A stretch of 64,000 bases of DNA from Streptococcus mitis (GTDB taxonomy: Bacteria > Bacillota > Bacilli > Lactobacillales > Streptococcaceae), in the NCBI RefSeq assembly GCF_016658865.1, contig NZ_CP067992.1:1969397-2033396 (forward strand). Reading direction: 5' to 3'. Position numbers and translations under genes: made by a program. How positions within the stretch are numbered: the first letter of the stretch is position 1; every line of letters starts with the position of its first letter. Shown here one piece after another: positions 49,584 to 58,636 of the stretch. The notes beneath the pieces were generated by a model that was not told where the DNA came from, searched no databases, and saw only the letters and a list, made by a program, of their open reading frames with translations.

Positions 49584-50609
49584 TTAGTTAAAGTAATGAA
49601 GTCCCATTGCTCCTTTAACCTCAGATAGGGTTTGACCTGCAACTTCACGCGCTCTTTCACTACCTTTTTGAAGCATATTATAAACTTCTCCCATATCCTT
49701 AGCAAATTCAATACGGCGCTCACGAATAGGACCCAGTTCACGTTCTAATATTTCAAGTAGATAACGCTTGGTCTTCACATCACCAAGACCACCTCGTTGA
49801 TAATGTTCTTTCATGTCAGCAATTTCTTGAGCATCTTCTGGACGACCAAAAACATCTAGATAATGGAAAACCATATTTCCCTCAATCTTACCTGGATCTT
49901 CCACTCGAATATGATCTGGATCTGTATACATACTCATTACTTTTTTACGCAAAGTATCCGCATCATCAGCTAAATAAATACCGTTATTAAGGGACTTAGA
50001 CATTTTAGCATTTCCATCTAAACCAGGCAAACGCCCTGCTCTCTCATTTTCTGGATAAATACCTTCCGGCTCTACCAAGACATCACAGTTATATGCATTA
50101 TTAAAAGAACGAACAATTTCACGAGTTTGCTCAATCATTGGTTTCTGATCTGTCCCAACAGGAACATAATTAGCCTTGAAAGCTGTGATGTCAGCTGCTT
50201 GAGCTATTGGATAGACCAAGAATCCTGTCGGAATGCTTTCTCCAAATCCTTTCTGAGCAATTTCTGTCTTGACAGTTGGATTACGCTCCAAACGTGCCAA
50301 TGACACCAAATTCATATAATACATAGACAACTCAGCTAATTCTGGAATTTGGCTTTGAATAAAGATAGTTGATTTATTTGGATCCAATCCAACTGCAAGA
50401 TAATCCAAAGCAACATTTCCGATAGATTCTACAATTGTTTGAGGGTCTTTAGCATGATCTGTCAAAGCTTGTTGGTCAGCCAAGAACACAAACATATCAT
50501 ACTTATCCTCTTCCTGTAATAAAACTCGATTTTTGAGACTTCCAACATAATGTCCAATATGCAATTTCCCTGTTGGACGGTCTCCTGTTAAAATAATGGG
50601 TTTAATCAT
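49584..50609 (-). CDS. trpS: Tryptophanyl-tRNA synthetase
   Basis: A 341-residue class I synthetase with the HIGH motif (KLHIGHYVG) and KMSKS (AKMSKSLNN, about residue 200). AAGGAG precedes the ATG. No T-box leader is visible; the leader is only about 30 bases from an extended -10. Confidence 0.97.
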   Translation of the reverse strand: MIKPIILTGDRPTGKLHIGHYVGSLKNRVLLQEEDKYDMFVFLADQQALTDHAKDPQTIVESIGNVALDYLAVGLDPNKSTIFIQSQIPELAELSMYYMNLVSLARLERNPTVKTEIAQKGFGESIPTGFLVYPIAQAADITAFKANYVPVGTDQKPMIEQTREIVRSFNNAYNCDVLVEPEGIYPENERAGRLPGLDGNAKMSKSLNNGIYLADDADTLRKKVMSMYTDPDHIRVEDPGKIEGNMVFHYLDVFGRPEDAQEIADMKEHYQRGGLGDVKTKRYLLEILERELGPIRERRIEFAKDMGEVYNMLQKGSERAREVAGQTLSEVKGAMGLHYFN

Positions 50610-50640
50610 TTTATTCTCCTTCGATATAGTCCCTTCAATT

Positions 50641-50649
50641 ATAGCATTT
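50641..50649 (-). promoter_or_regulatory. trpS promoter
   Basis: Minus-strand TGCTATAAT is an extended -10 element just upstream of the trpS SD. Confidence 0.65.
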
Positions 50650-50756
50650 TTTTAATGAAATAACCGTAATTTATCAAAATAAATCAGCCTTGCTATTTAC
50701 GGATTCGTGTAAAGTATACTGTAAATGTAATTTACATAAAATTGACAGATAAAAAT

Positions 50757-50785
50757 TTGAATATTTCCGTATTTTCTAGTAGAAT
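50757..50785 (+). promoter_or_regulatory. Promoter of the ABC-F gene
   Basis: TTGAAT (50757-50762) and TAGAAT (50780-50785) with a 17-base spacer, 30 bases before the start codon. Confidence 0.6.
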
Positions 50786-50814
50786 GAATATATTACACAT
50801 ATAGGAGAAAAACA

Positions 50815-52437
50815 TTGCTTACAGTATCTGATGTTTCACTACGTTTTAGTGATCGCAAACTTTTTGATGATGTCAATATCAAATTTACAGAAGGAAATAC
50901 TTACGGATTAATTGGTGCTAATGGTGCCGGAAAATCTACCTTTTTAAAAATTTTAGCCGGAGATATCGAACCTACTACTGGTCACATCTCTCTTGGTCCA
51001 GATGAACGTCTCTCTGTTCTTCGTCAAAATCACTTTGACTATGAAGACGAACGTGCCATTGATGTCGTTATCATGGGAAATGAAAAACTTTATAGCATCA
51101 TGAAAGAGAAAGATGCCATCTACATGAAGGAAGATTTCTCAGATGAGGATGGAGTGCGTGCTGCCGAACTCGAAGGAGAGTTTGCCGAGCTTGGAGGCTG
51201 GGAAGCAGAAAGTGAAGCCTCTCAACTACTTCAAAACCTAAACATTCCAGAAGAATTGCACTACCAAAATATGAGCGAATTGGCCAATGGTGAGAAAGTA
51301 AAGGTTCTCCTCGCTAAAGCACTTTTTGGTAAACCAGATGTTCTTCTATTAGATGAGCCTACAAACGGTTTGGACATCCAATCAATTACATGGTTAGAAG
51401 ACTTCTTGATTGACTTTGATAATACAGTTATCGTAGTATCCCATGACCGCCACTTCTTAAACAAAGTATGTACCCACATGGCTGACCTTGACTTTGGAAA
51501 AATCAAACTCTATGTCGGAAACTATGACTTCTGGAAGGAATCTTCTGAACTTGCTGCTAAATTGCTAGCCGACCGTAATGCCAAAGCAGAAGAAAAAATT
51601 AAGCAATTGCAAGAATTCGTAGCTCGTTTCTCTGCTAATGCTTCTAAATCAAGACAAGCAACATCACGTAAGAAAATGCTTGATAAGATTGAGCTAGAAG
51701 AGATTGTTCCATCTAGTCGTAAATATCCATTTATCAACTTTAAAGCAGAGCGTGAAATTGGTAATGATCTCTTGACAGTAGAAAATCTAACTGTAAAGAT
51801 TGATGGTGAGACTATTTTAGATAATATCAGCTTTATCTTGCGTCCAGGTGATAAGACAGCTCTTATTGGACAGAATGACATCCAAACGACTGCATTAATT
51901 CGTGCAATCATGGGAGACATTGACTATGAAGGAACTGTCAAGTGGGGAGTTACTACTAGCCGTTCTTACTTGCCAAAAGATAACTCGGCCGATTTCGCAG
52001 GGGGAGAATCAATTCTTGACTGGTTGCGTCAATTTGCAAGTAAAGAAGAAGATGACAATACTTTCCTACGCGGTTTCCTCGGCCGTATGCTCTTCTCTGG
52101 AGATGAGGTTAACAAACCTGTAAATGTCTTGTCAGGGGGAGAAAAAGTTCGTGTCATGCTTTCAAAACTAATGCTCTTGAAGTCAAATGTGCTTGTACTT
52201 GATGACCCAACCAATCACTTGGACTTGGAATCTATCTCAAGCTTGAATGATGGATTGAAAAACTTTAAAGAATCAATCATCTTTGCCAGTCATGACCACG
52301 AGTTTATTCAAACTTTGGCTAACCATATCATTGTCTTGTCTAAAAATGGCGTCATCGATCGTATTGATGAAACCTATGATGAATTCCTAGAAAATGCAGA
52401 AGTACAAGCAAAAGTTAAAGAACTTTGGAAAGACTAA
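50815..52437 (+). CDS. ABC-F ribosome-associated ATPase (YkpA/YbiT-like)
   Basis: A 540-residue soluble protein with two ABC domains and no membrane segment, so it acts on the ribosome rather than in transport. Domain 1 has Walker A GANGAGKSTF, an unusual signature (LANGEKVK) and LLLDEPTNGLD. Domain 2 has a degenerate Walker A (GQNDIQTTAL), a normal LSGGEKVR and LDDPTNHLD. The degenerate loop recalls the YkpA/YbiT subgroup. The start is TTG, with AGGAG seven bases before it. No antibiotic-resistance role is implied by the sequence. Confidence 0.88.
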   Translation: MLTVSDVSLRFSDRKLFDDVNIKFTEGNTYGLIGANGAGKSTFLKILAGDIEPTTGHISLGPDERLSVLRQNHFDYEDERAIDVVIMGNEKLYSIMKEKDAIYMKEDFSDEDGVRAAELEGEFAELGGWEAESEASQLLQNLNIPEELHYQNMSELANGEKVKVLLAKALFGKPDVLLLDEPTNGLDIQSITWLEDFLIDFDNTVIVVSHDRHFLNKVCTHMADLDFGKIKLYVGNYDFWKESSELAAKLLADRNAKAEEKIKQLQEFVARFSANASKSRQATSRKKMLDKIELEEIVPSSRKYPFINFKAEREIGNDLLTVENLTVKIDGETILDNISFILRPGDKTALIGQNDIQTTALIRAIMGDIDYEGTVKWGVTTSRSYLPKDNSADFAGGESILDWLRQFASKEEDDNTFLRGFLGRMLFSGDEVNKPVNVLSGGEKVRVMLSKLMLLKSNVLVLDDPTNHLDLESISSLNDGLKNFKESIIFASHDHEFIQTLANHIIVLSKNGVIDRIDETYDEFLENAEVQAKVKELWKD

Positions 52438-52447
52438 ATAAAACTTC

Positions 52448-52480
52448 AAAACTCAGTTGGGTTAACCAGCTGAGTTTTCT
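52448..52480 (+). terminator. Terminator after the ABC-F gene
   Basis: AAAACTCAGTTGG pairs with CCAGCTGAGTTTT (one wobble) around GTTAA. The T run is short. Confidence 0.75.
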
Positions 52481-52498
52481 AACATTTTATGAGGTAAC

Positions 52499-55042
52499 AT
52501 GAAATTATTTTTTAAAACATATTGGACCTATTTTGTTTCTTTCATCATTCCTGTATTGATTATGGCAGGAGTATACCTATCTCAAGGTATCTACTGGAAT
52601 AGTGACATCTCTCCTTTATTAGGAGATGGCTTTCATCAATACGTTATTTTTGATATGGCTCTAAGAAATATCCTACATGAAAATGGTAGTTTGTTTTACA
52701 CCTTTACAAGTGGTCTAGGACTAAACTTCTATGCCCTATCTAGTTATTACTTGGGTAGTTTTCTCGCGCCTCTGGTTTACTTTTTTGATCTAACGAATAT
52801 GCCAGATGCTGTCTATCTGATAACTCTCTTAAAATTTGGATTGATTGGTCTGTCAACCTTATTTAGTTTAAATAAATTATTTAAAAATATCCCTCAGACT
52901 TTAAAACTAGCTTTATCTACTTCCTATGCTCTGATGAGTTTCACTGTTAGTCAACTAGAGATAAAAACCTGGCTAGATGTTTTTATCTTGATTCCTTTAA
53001 TTATAACTGGTTTACACCTACTTATAACTGAAAAGAAACTACTTTTATACTTTACAAGTCTGTCAATTTTGTTTATTCAAAATTATTATTTTGGCTATAT
53101 GATCGCATTGTTTCTTATTTTCTGGTATCTCTGTCAAATTTCTTGGGACTTTAAAACTCGAAAATCATCTTTTCTTGATTTTGTTGTCACCTCCTTTTTA
53201 GCTGGTATGACTAGTTTGATTATGACTCTTCCCACTCTGTTTGATTTACAGACACATGGGGAAAAATTAACTGAAGTTACAAAGTTTCAAACTGAAAGTA
53301 GCTGGTATCTTGATCTCTTTGCTAAGCAATTCATTGGTTCCTTTGACACAACAAAGTATGGGGCCATCCCAATGATTTTTGTTGGACTACTTCCCTTTAT
53401 TTTGACCATTTTATTTTTTACGCTGAAATCTATTAAGTTTCACGTGAAACTTATCTATGCAATCTTCTTTACATTTCTAATTGCAAGCTTTTATATTGAA
53501 GCTCTTGATTTATTTTGGCAAGGCATGCATACTCCAAACATGTTTTTACATCGCTATGCTTGGATTTTCTCTACCTTGTTAATTTACACAGCAGAGGAAG
53601 TATTAAATCGTCTGAAAGAAATTAAAATCTGGAACTTTTTAGTTTCGCTTTTTCTTGTAGTAACAGGATTTTTAGCTACCATCTATCTAAAATCGCATTA
53701 TTCGTTTTTAACAGATTTGAATATTCTGCTTACTCTTGAATTTTTGGTTATCTATTCGCTTTTACTCCTTGCATTTATCAAAAAGTTTATCTCTGTAAAT
53801 CTATTTGCCATTCTAATCTCTTTATTTATAATGGTTGAAATAAGTTTAAATGCTTCATCTCAAATGGACGGAATTGCAAAGGAATGGGGATTTGCTTCTC
53901 GAAGTGCATATAATAGAGATATCCCAACTATGGAATCTTTCTCAACATATATTGAGGATCCATTTACTCGTACTGAAAAACTACAAACTCAGACAGGGAA
54001 TGACAGTATGAAATTCAACTACAATGGAATCTCTCAATTTTCATCTGTTCGAAATCGTTCAGCAAGCTCTACTTTGGATAAACTTGGCTTTAAATCCTCT
54101 GGGACCAATCTCAATCTCCGTTATGCAAATAATAGTATTTTGGCTGATAGTTTATTTGGCATCCAGTATAATATCTCAGACAGTCCTATTGATAAGTATG
54201 GTTTTAAAGATATCTATCAAAAAGATAATCTTACCCTATATGAAAATCAATACTCTCTTCCAATTGCCTTTGCTAGTCAATCTATTTACAACGATGTCAA
54301 GTTCAATGAACATACTCTAGATAATCAGGCCTCGTTTTTAAATCAACTTGCTGACGTCAATTTTGATTATTTTTCTCCAATCCCCTATGAAAAAACAGAG
54401 AATACTGATGATTTGATTAGTGTTACAAGTTCTTCAAATGAGGATGCAGAAATCCAGTATCAAATTGAAGTGCCAGAAAACAGTCAAGTTTATCTTTCTT
54501 TCACAAACCTTCACTTTTCTAATGACAAACAAAAAAAGGTTGACATCCTTGTAAATGGGGAAAAGAAAACTTTTACAACTGATAATGTCTTCTCCTTCTT
54601 TAATCTAGGATATACTAAAGAGAAAAAAACTTTCAATATTAATGTTAGTTTCCCTGGAAATTCACAGGTATCATTTGAATCTCCTACCTTCTATCGTTTA
54701 GATACCAAAACTTTTACCGAGGCAATTCAAAAAATTAAAGAACAACCTGTCACAGTATCAACTTCTAAAAACAAGGTCTTTGCTACATATGATGTCAAAC
54801 AAGATACGTCCATTTTTTTCACCATTCCTTATGACAAAGGTTGGTCTGCCTACCAAGATGGTAAAAAAATAGAAATTAAACAAGCTCAAACTGGCTTTAT
54901 GAAAATTGACGTTCCTAAGGGAAAAGGAACTATTACACTTTCCTTTATTCCCAATGGTTTTGTTATTGGAGCAATCTGTTCCTTTACTTCTCTTTTACTA
55001 TTTGGAATCTATAATCACAAACGAAAGTCATCTAAGACATAA
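52499..55042 (+). CDS. yfhO: YfhO-family membrane protein (GT-C-like)
   Basis: An 847-residue membrane protein with about 12-14 helices in the first 450 residues and a large extracellular, beta-rich C-terminal part ending in one more helix (about 820-840). YfhO proteins are thought to be GT-C glycosyltransferases decorating teichoic acids, using lipid-linked sugars. The first loop carries polar residues (DGFHQYV) like GT-C catalytic loops. AGGTAAC precedes the ATG. A parS-like site lies inside the gene. Confidence 0.85.
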   Translation: MKLFFKTYWTYFVSFIIPVLIMAGVYLSQGIYWNSDISPLLGDGFHQYVIFDMALRNILHENGSLFYTFTSGLGLNFYALSSYYLGSFLAPLVYFFDLTNMPDAVYLITLLKFGLIGLSTLFSLNKLFKNIPQTLKLALSTSYALMSFTVSQLEIKTWLDVFILIPLIITGLHLLITEKKLLLYFTSLSILFIQNYYFGYMIALFLIFWYLCQISWDFKTRKSSFLDFVVTSFLAGMTSLIMTLPTLFDLQTHGEKLTEVTKFQTESSWYLDLFAKQFIGSFDTTKYGAIPMIFVGLLPFILTILFFTLKSIKFHVKLIYAIFFTFLIASFYIEALDLFWQGMHTPNMFLHRYAWIFSTLLIYTAEEVLNRLKEIKIWNFLVSLFLVVTGFLATIYLKSHYSFLTDLNILLTLEFLVIYSLLLLAFIKKFISVNLFAILISLFIMVEISLNASSQMDGIAKEWGFASRSAYNRDIPTMESFSTYIEDPFTRTEKLQTQTGNDSMKFNYNGISQFSSVRNRSASSTLDKLGFKSSGTNLNLRYANNSILADSLFGIQYNISDSPIDKYGFKDIYQKDNLTLYENQYSLPIAFASQSIYNDVKFNEHTLDNQASFLNQLADVNFDYFSPIPYEKTENTDDLISVTSSSNEDAEIQYQIEVPENSQVYLSFTNLHFSNDKQKKVDILVNGEKKTFTTDNVFSFFNLGYTKEKKTFNINVSFPGNSQVSFESPTFYRLDTKTFTEAIQKIKEQPVTVSTSKNKVFATYDVKQDTSIFFTIPYDKGWSAYQDGKKIEIKQAQTGFMKIDVPKGKGTITLSFIPNGFVIGAICSFTSLLLFGIYNHKRKSSKT
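53436..53451. other. parS-like ParB-binding site inside yfhO
   Basis: AGTTTCACGTGAAACT is a 16-base perfect palindrome identical to the parS consensus over its central 14 bases. It is about 9.6 kb from parB. Confidence 0.85.
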
Positions 55043-55073
55043 AAAAATCGACCAGTTGGTCGATTTTTTTAAT
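55041..55073. terminator. Bidirectional terminator between yfhO and the Pip gene
   Basis: AAAAAAATCGACCA pairs perfectly with TGGTCGATTTTTTT around GT. A and T runs on both sides serve both converging genes. Confidence 0.9.
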
Positions 55074-57723
55074 CTTCTTCCATTTTCTTAGGTCGATAAG
55101 CTAGCATACCTAAACCAGTAAATAGGGCTAATATCACAGCAAGGAAAATGACTTGATGATGAATATTTCCTGTCATAGAAATTGTTTGTCGTAATCCCGA
55201 AACTGAATAACTCATTGGTAACCAAGGATTAATAGCTCTAAAGAAATTATTTGTCAAAGCAAGTGGATAGGTACCTGCACTTGATGCTAACTGTAATAAT
55301 AGCAAAATAAGAGAGAAGAAAGCTCCTACACGGCTATTCCATGTTGTTAATGCAGTTACAATAGACATAAATGTTAAGCTTGCGATAATAATTAAGAACA
55401 AGGTTCTCATTTCATGATTTGCTGTTAGACCAATAAGATGAACGCCACCATAGACTAAGACAGCGGCTAAAACAGCTATAACTCCATTTATCTCAAAGCG
55501 AGATTTGAACCAAGCCCAGCGAGTTTCAGGATGACGACCTGAAGGTAATTTAGCAAAAATCATATTTGTTGATAATGCAGCGACAAAGAGAGCGACTGAT
55601 ATCATATAAGGAGCCATAGCAATCCCATTTACAGGAACTTGATCATTGTCTGTTTTTGAAAGATTGAGTGGATTTGACAAAATCTCTGCATTTTTAGATT
55701 CTGTTGATGCTGATTTTAGTTGATTGCTAGCACTTCTTAAGCCTTGTCCTAGATCAGTAGTTCCTACTTGTAAACTTTCAATACCAGCAGTTAAAGTTGC
55801 TCCACCTTCAGCTAATTTTCCAGTACCATCTGCTATCTTCATAGCGCCACTTCCTAGTTGGGATGCTGCAGAAAGTAATTGTGTTGATTTATCTGTTAAT
55901 TGATCAGAGCCAAATTGTAATTTAGTAAGACCTGCTATTAACTCTGGACTCTTATTGTTCAATTGAGCAGAACCAGATGATAGTTTTTCAATACCTGTTA
56001 CTAATTCTGGAGTTTTCCCAGCTAGAGTATCCAAACCAGTTGTCAATTTTGAAGAGTTTTCTGTCAACTTGGTTGAGCCAGAAACCAATTGATCCAAACT
56101 TGTTGTTAAAGTTGTATTCTTTTTACTTAGTTGATTTACACCTAAAGAAATAGTATCCAATCCCTTAGTATACGCATTAACTCCATTTTCAATTGATTGA
56201 CTTCCGGGAACTAACTGATTATCTACAGCATTTTGCAACTGTGTAAATCCAATTGACATAAATGTCAAGGAACTAGACGCTATAGGTAAAAGTTGATTTG
56301 CTTTAGTCTGTAAAGTAGAAAGATTAGAGACTGGTTGGTTTATACTTCCTAAATTTTCTTTTAAATCTCCTGCCGTCGTTAAAATTGCTTTTGCTGACTC
56401 TATCGTAGAATTAGAATTATTTGAAACAGCTTCAGTCAATTCTTTTTTCTGAGTTTCAGTGAGAGATTGATAAGTTGCTGTTGCTTGAAGATTTGTAAGA
56501 GTTTTCTCTTGCTCTGCTTGACTATTAGTCACAATAGTTTGAGCAAGAGTCGTTATATTTGTTAAGTCATTAGATATTGTATTTTTAAGATCAGTATTAT
56601 CTGAAACTGTAACTGATTGGAGAGCCTTATTCAACTCATCTAAACTGCTTGCTAACTGTGTTATATCCTCTTTCTGTTGAGATGAAGTATTTAATTGTGT
56701 GGATATTTCTTTTATTCCTTTATTTAATTGAGTAATACCGTCTCTCAATGTATCTGATTGACTTGATAGTTGGTTTGTACCAACAGATAATTTGTCAACT
56801 CCGCTTGTATAGGCATTGACACCAACCGAAAATTGACTGAGACCTGAATTGAGTTGTGAAACTCCACCAGCATATGACTTCATCCCTGTATTTAACTGGT
56901 TGACACCTGCAACTAATTCTGGAGTTTTCGAAGATAATTGATTAAGTCCTGTGTCAACCTGTGAAACCGCACTTGTATAGTTCTGTAAACCATCATTAAA
57001 TGTTCCTAAGCCACTATTCAGTTGCTTTACTCCTGTGACATACGTTGTCAACCCTTTTGTAAATTGATCTGTTCCATCCGAAAAGGTTAAACTTGAGCTA
57101 GCTAAAGTAGCAAGATTTGAAGACAATGTCTGACTTCCTACAGCTAACTGACTGGCCCCGTTAGCCAATTGTTCACTTCCATCGGCTGCCTTCGTTAAAC
57201 CGGATTTTAAATCACCCATCTTTTGAAATAAAGCTTTCGTATAGGATTCGGTTACATTAGCAGAAACATTCTGTTTTAACTGTGTCATCGCAGAATCGCT
57301 CATCTTGCTGGCAATAAAACTATGACCACTTGAAGTCTGATAATCGATTTGCATTTGCTCTGGATGGTTCGTTAAAATAGAAGCTGCTTTTTCAGATAAA
57401 TCACTTGGTAAAGTCACTACCATATAGTAATCGCCATCTTCCAATCCCTTCTTTCCTTCATCTTCATCTACAAAATGAAAATCCAATGATTTATTTTGCT
57501 CTAAATTAGACACCATGTCTTTTCCTATAGCCATGGTATTACCGTTATAGGAAGCTTCTTTATCATTATTGACAACTGCCACAGGTAAGTCAGACAATTG
57601 ACCATATGGATCCCACATTGATGACAAAAATATGACATTGTACAGAGCGGGAATAAGAGAAATCCCTATCATGACAATAATAAAGTTTGGTTTTTTAAAA
57701 ATTGCTTTCCATTCTTTAAACAT
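55069..57723 (-). CDS. YhgE/Pip-family membrane protein
   Basis: An 884-residue protein. An N-terminal membrane helix (about 12-32) and the conserved DLPVAVVNNDK region of the Pip domain lead the sequence. A very long extracellular middle (about 170-670) is built of repeats of roughly 7-14 residues (QLNSGLxxF, GVxxYTxGVxxL), and five or six C-terminal helices end in a Lys-rich tail. Related proteins include Lactococcus Pip (phage infection protein) and YhgE. The start at 57723 has AAGGAG upstream. Probably repressed by the divergent TetR protein. Confidence 0.85.
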   Translation of the reverse strand: MFKEWKAIFKKPNFIIVMIGISLIPALYNVIFLSSMWDPYGQLSDLPVAVVNNDKEASYNGNTMAIGKDMVSNLEQNKSLDFHFVDEDEGKKGLEDGDYYMVVTLPSDLSEKAASILTNHPEQMQIDYQTSSGHSFIASKMSDSAMTQLKQNVSANVTESYTKALFQKMGDLKSGLTKAADGSEQLANGASQLAVGSQTLSSNLATLASSSLTFSDGTDQFTKGLTTYVTGVKQLNSGLGTFNDGLQNYTSAVSQVDTGLNQLSSKTPELVAGVNQLNTGMKSYAGGVSQLNSGLSQFSVGVNAYTSGVDKLSVGTNQLSSQSDTLRDGITQLNKGIKEISTQLNTSSQQKEDITQLASSLDELNKALQSVTVSDNTDLKNTISNDLTNITTLAQTIVTNSQAEQEKTLTNLQATATYQSLTETQKKELTEAVSNNSNSTIESAKAILTTAGDLKENLGSINQPVSNLSTLQTKANQLLPIASSSLTFMSIGFTQLQNAVDNQLVPGSQSIENGVNAYTKGLDTISLGVNQLSKKNTTLTTSLDQLVSGSTKLTENSSKLTTGLDTLAGKTPELVTGIEKLSSGSAQLNNKSPELIAGLTKLQFGSDQLTDKSTQLLSAASQLGSGAMKIADGTGKLAEGGATLTAGIESLQVGTTDLGQGLRSASNQLKSASTESKNAEILSNPLNLSKTDNDQVPVNGIAMAPYMISVALFVAALSTNMIFAKLPSGRHPETRWAWFKSRFEINGVIAVLAAVLVYGGVHLIGLTANHEMRTLFLIIIASLTFMSIVTALTTWNSRVGAFFSLILLLLQLASSAGTYPLALTNNFFRAINPWLPMSYSVSGLRQTISMTGNIHHQVIFLAVILALFTGLGMLAYRPKKMEED

Positions 57724-57736
57724 AGTTTCTCCTTTT

Positions 57737-57753
57737 TTAAACATATTGTCTAA
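57737..57753. promoter_or_regulatory. Operator copy next to the Pip gene
   Basis: TTAAAC-ATATT-GTCTAA is an imperfect copy of the palindrome at 57815-57831. It lies 14 bases before the Pip start codon, inside its leader. Confidence 0.6.
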
Positions 57754-57814
57754 AATTTTGATATAATAGATTATACAATAAAAAATATAAATTACAAGAT
57801 AAAAAAATCAATTT

Positions 57815-57831
57815 TTAGACACATAGTCTAA
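57815..57831. promoter_or_regulatory. TetR-type operator upstream of the regulator gene
   Basis: TTAGAC-ACATA-GTCTAA is a perfect inverted repeat 20 bases before the TetR-family start codon. With its partner copy it frames the divergent promoter region. Confidence 0.75.
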
Positions 57832-57851
57832 TTTGTTTATAAGGAGGAAAT

Positions 57852-58394
57852 ATGCAAGAAAGTAACAAACGCTTAAAAACAAAGCGAACTATTGAAAATG
57901 CTATGGTACAACTACTGATAGAACAGCCATTTGATCAAATTTCTACTGTCAAGTTAGCAAAAAAAGCCGGAATTAGTCGTTCCAGCTTCTATACTCACTA
58001 TAAGGATAAGTATGATATGATTGAGCACTATCAAAGCAAGCTATTCCATACATTTGAATATATTTTTCAAAAACATGCTCATCACAAAAGAGACGCTATT
58101 TTAGAAGTCTTTGAATATCTAGAATCAGAACCACTTCTGGCTGCCCTTCTTTCTGAAAATGGGACTAAAGAAATCCAAAATTTCTTACGAAATAAACTTC
58201 ATATTATGCTCAGTACGGATTTACAAAAACGCTTTATGCAACTAAATCTAAATACCACTGAATTAGAATATAGTAGCATCTATCTAACTCATGCACTTTT
58301 TGGTGTTTGTCAAACTTGGATTGCACACGGAAAAAAAGAAAGTCCTCAAGAAATAACAGACTTCCTTATGAAGATGCTTGGTGATACAAATTGA
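57852..58394 (+). CDS. TetR-family transcriptional regulator
   Basis: A 180-residue one-component regulator. The N-terminal helix-turn-helix (about 10-55; IENAMVQLLIEQPFDQIS, KKAGISRSSFYTHYKDK) is typical, and the C-terminal domain resembles TetR_C members of low-GC bacteria. AAGGAGG precedes the ATG. It is divergent from the Pip gene with two matching operators between them, so auto-repression and Pip control are likely. The inducer is unknown. Confidence 0.88.
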   Translation: MQESNKRLKTKRTIENAMVQLLIEQPFDQISTVKLAKKAGISRSSFYTHYKDKYDMIEHYQSKLFHTFEYIFQKHAHHKRDAILEVFEYLESEPLLAALLSENGTKEIQNFLRNKLHIMLSTDLQKRFMQLNLNTTELEYSSIYLTHALFGVCQTWIAHGKKESPQEITDFLMKMLGDTN

Positions 58395-58400
58395 TACAAA

Positions 58401-58428
58401 AAGAGGAACACAGTTGTGTTCCCTTTTA
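58401..58428. terminator. Terminator shared by the TetR gene and the tRNA unit
   Basis: GGAACACA (58405-58412) pairs with TGTGTTCC (58415-58422) around GT. TTTT follows on the plus strand and CTCTTTTT on the minus strand. Confidence 0.85.
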
Positions 58429-58434
58429 TCTATA

Positions 58435-58508
58435 CTCCGCCAGTAGGACTCGAACCTACGACATCATGATTAACAGTCATGCGCTACTACCAACTGAGCT
58501 ATGGCGGA
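58435..58508 (-). tRNA. tRNA-Asn (GTT)
   Basis: 74 nt. The acceptor stem TCCGCCA/TGGCGGA is perfect, the anticodon loop CTGTTAA gives GTT, and the T-loop GGTTCGAGTCC is present. CCA is not encoded. Confidence 0.96.
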
Positions 58509-58513
58509 TAAAA

Positions 58514-58585
58514 TAGTCCGTACGGGATTCGAACCCGTGTTACCGCCGTGAAAAGGCGGTGTCTTAACCCCTTGACCAACGGACC
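58514..58585 (-). tRNA. tRNA-Glu (TTC)
   Basis: 72 nt. The acceptor stem pairs GGTCCGT with ACGGACT (one wobble), the anticodon loop CTTTTCA gives TTC, and the T-loop GGTTCGAATCC is present. It lies five bases before tRNA-Asn and shares its promoter. Confidence 0.96.
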
Positions 58586-58608
58586 TTCTATCTGTAGCAG
58601 ATATAACC

Positions 58609-58636
58609 ATTATATCAATTTCTTACTAATTGTCAA
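58609..58636 (-). promoter_or_regulatory. tRNA-Glu/tRNA-Asn promoter
   Basis: Perfect TTGACA (58631-58636) and TATAAT (58609-58614) with a 16-base spacer on the minus strand. The -35 directly abuts the comE stop codon. Confidence 0.85.

Noticed and set aside
50709..50727. TGTAAA repeated upstream of the ABC-F gene, like a WalR box
   Set aside because: The two halves are six bases apart instead of five, so the helical phase of the WalR consensus is wrong, and it lies far from the likely promoter.
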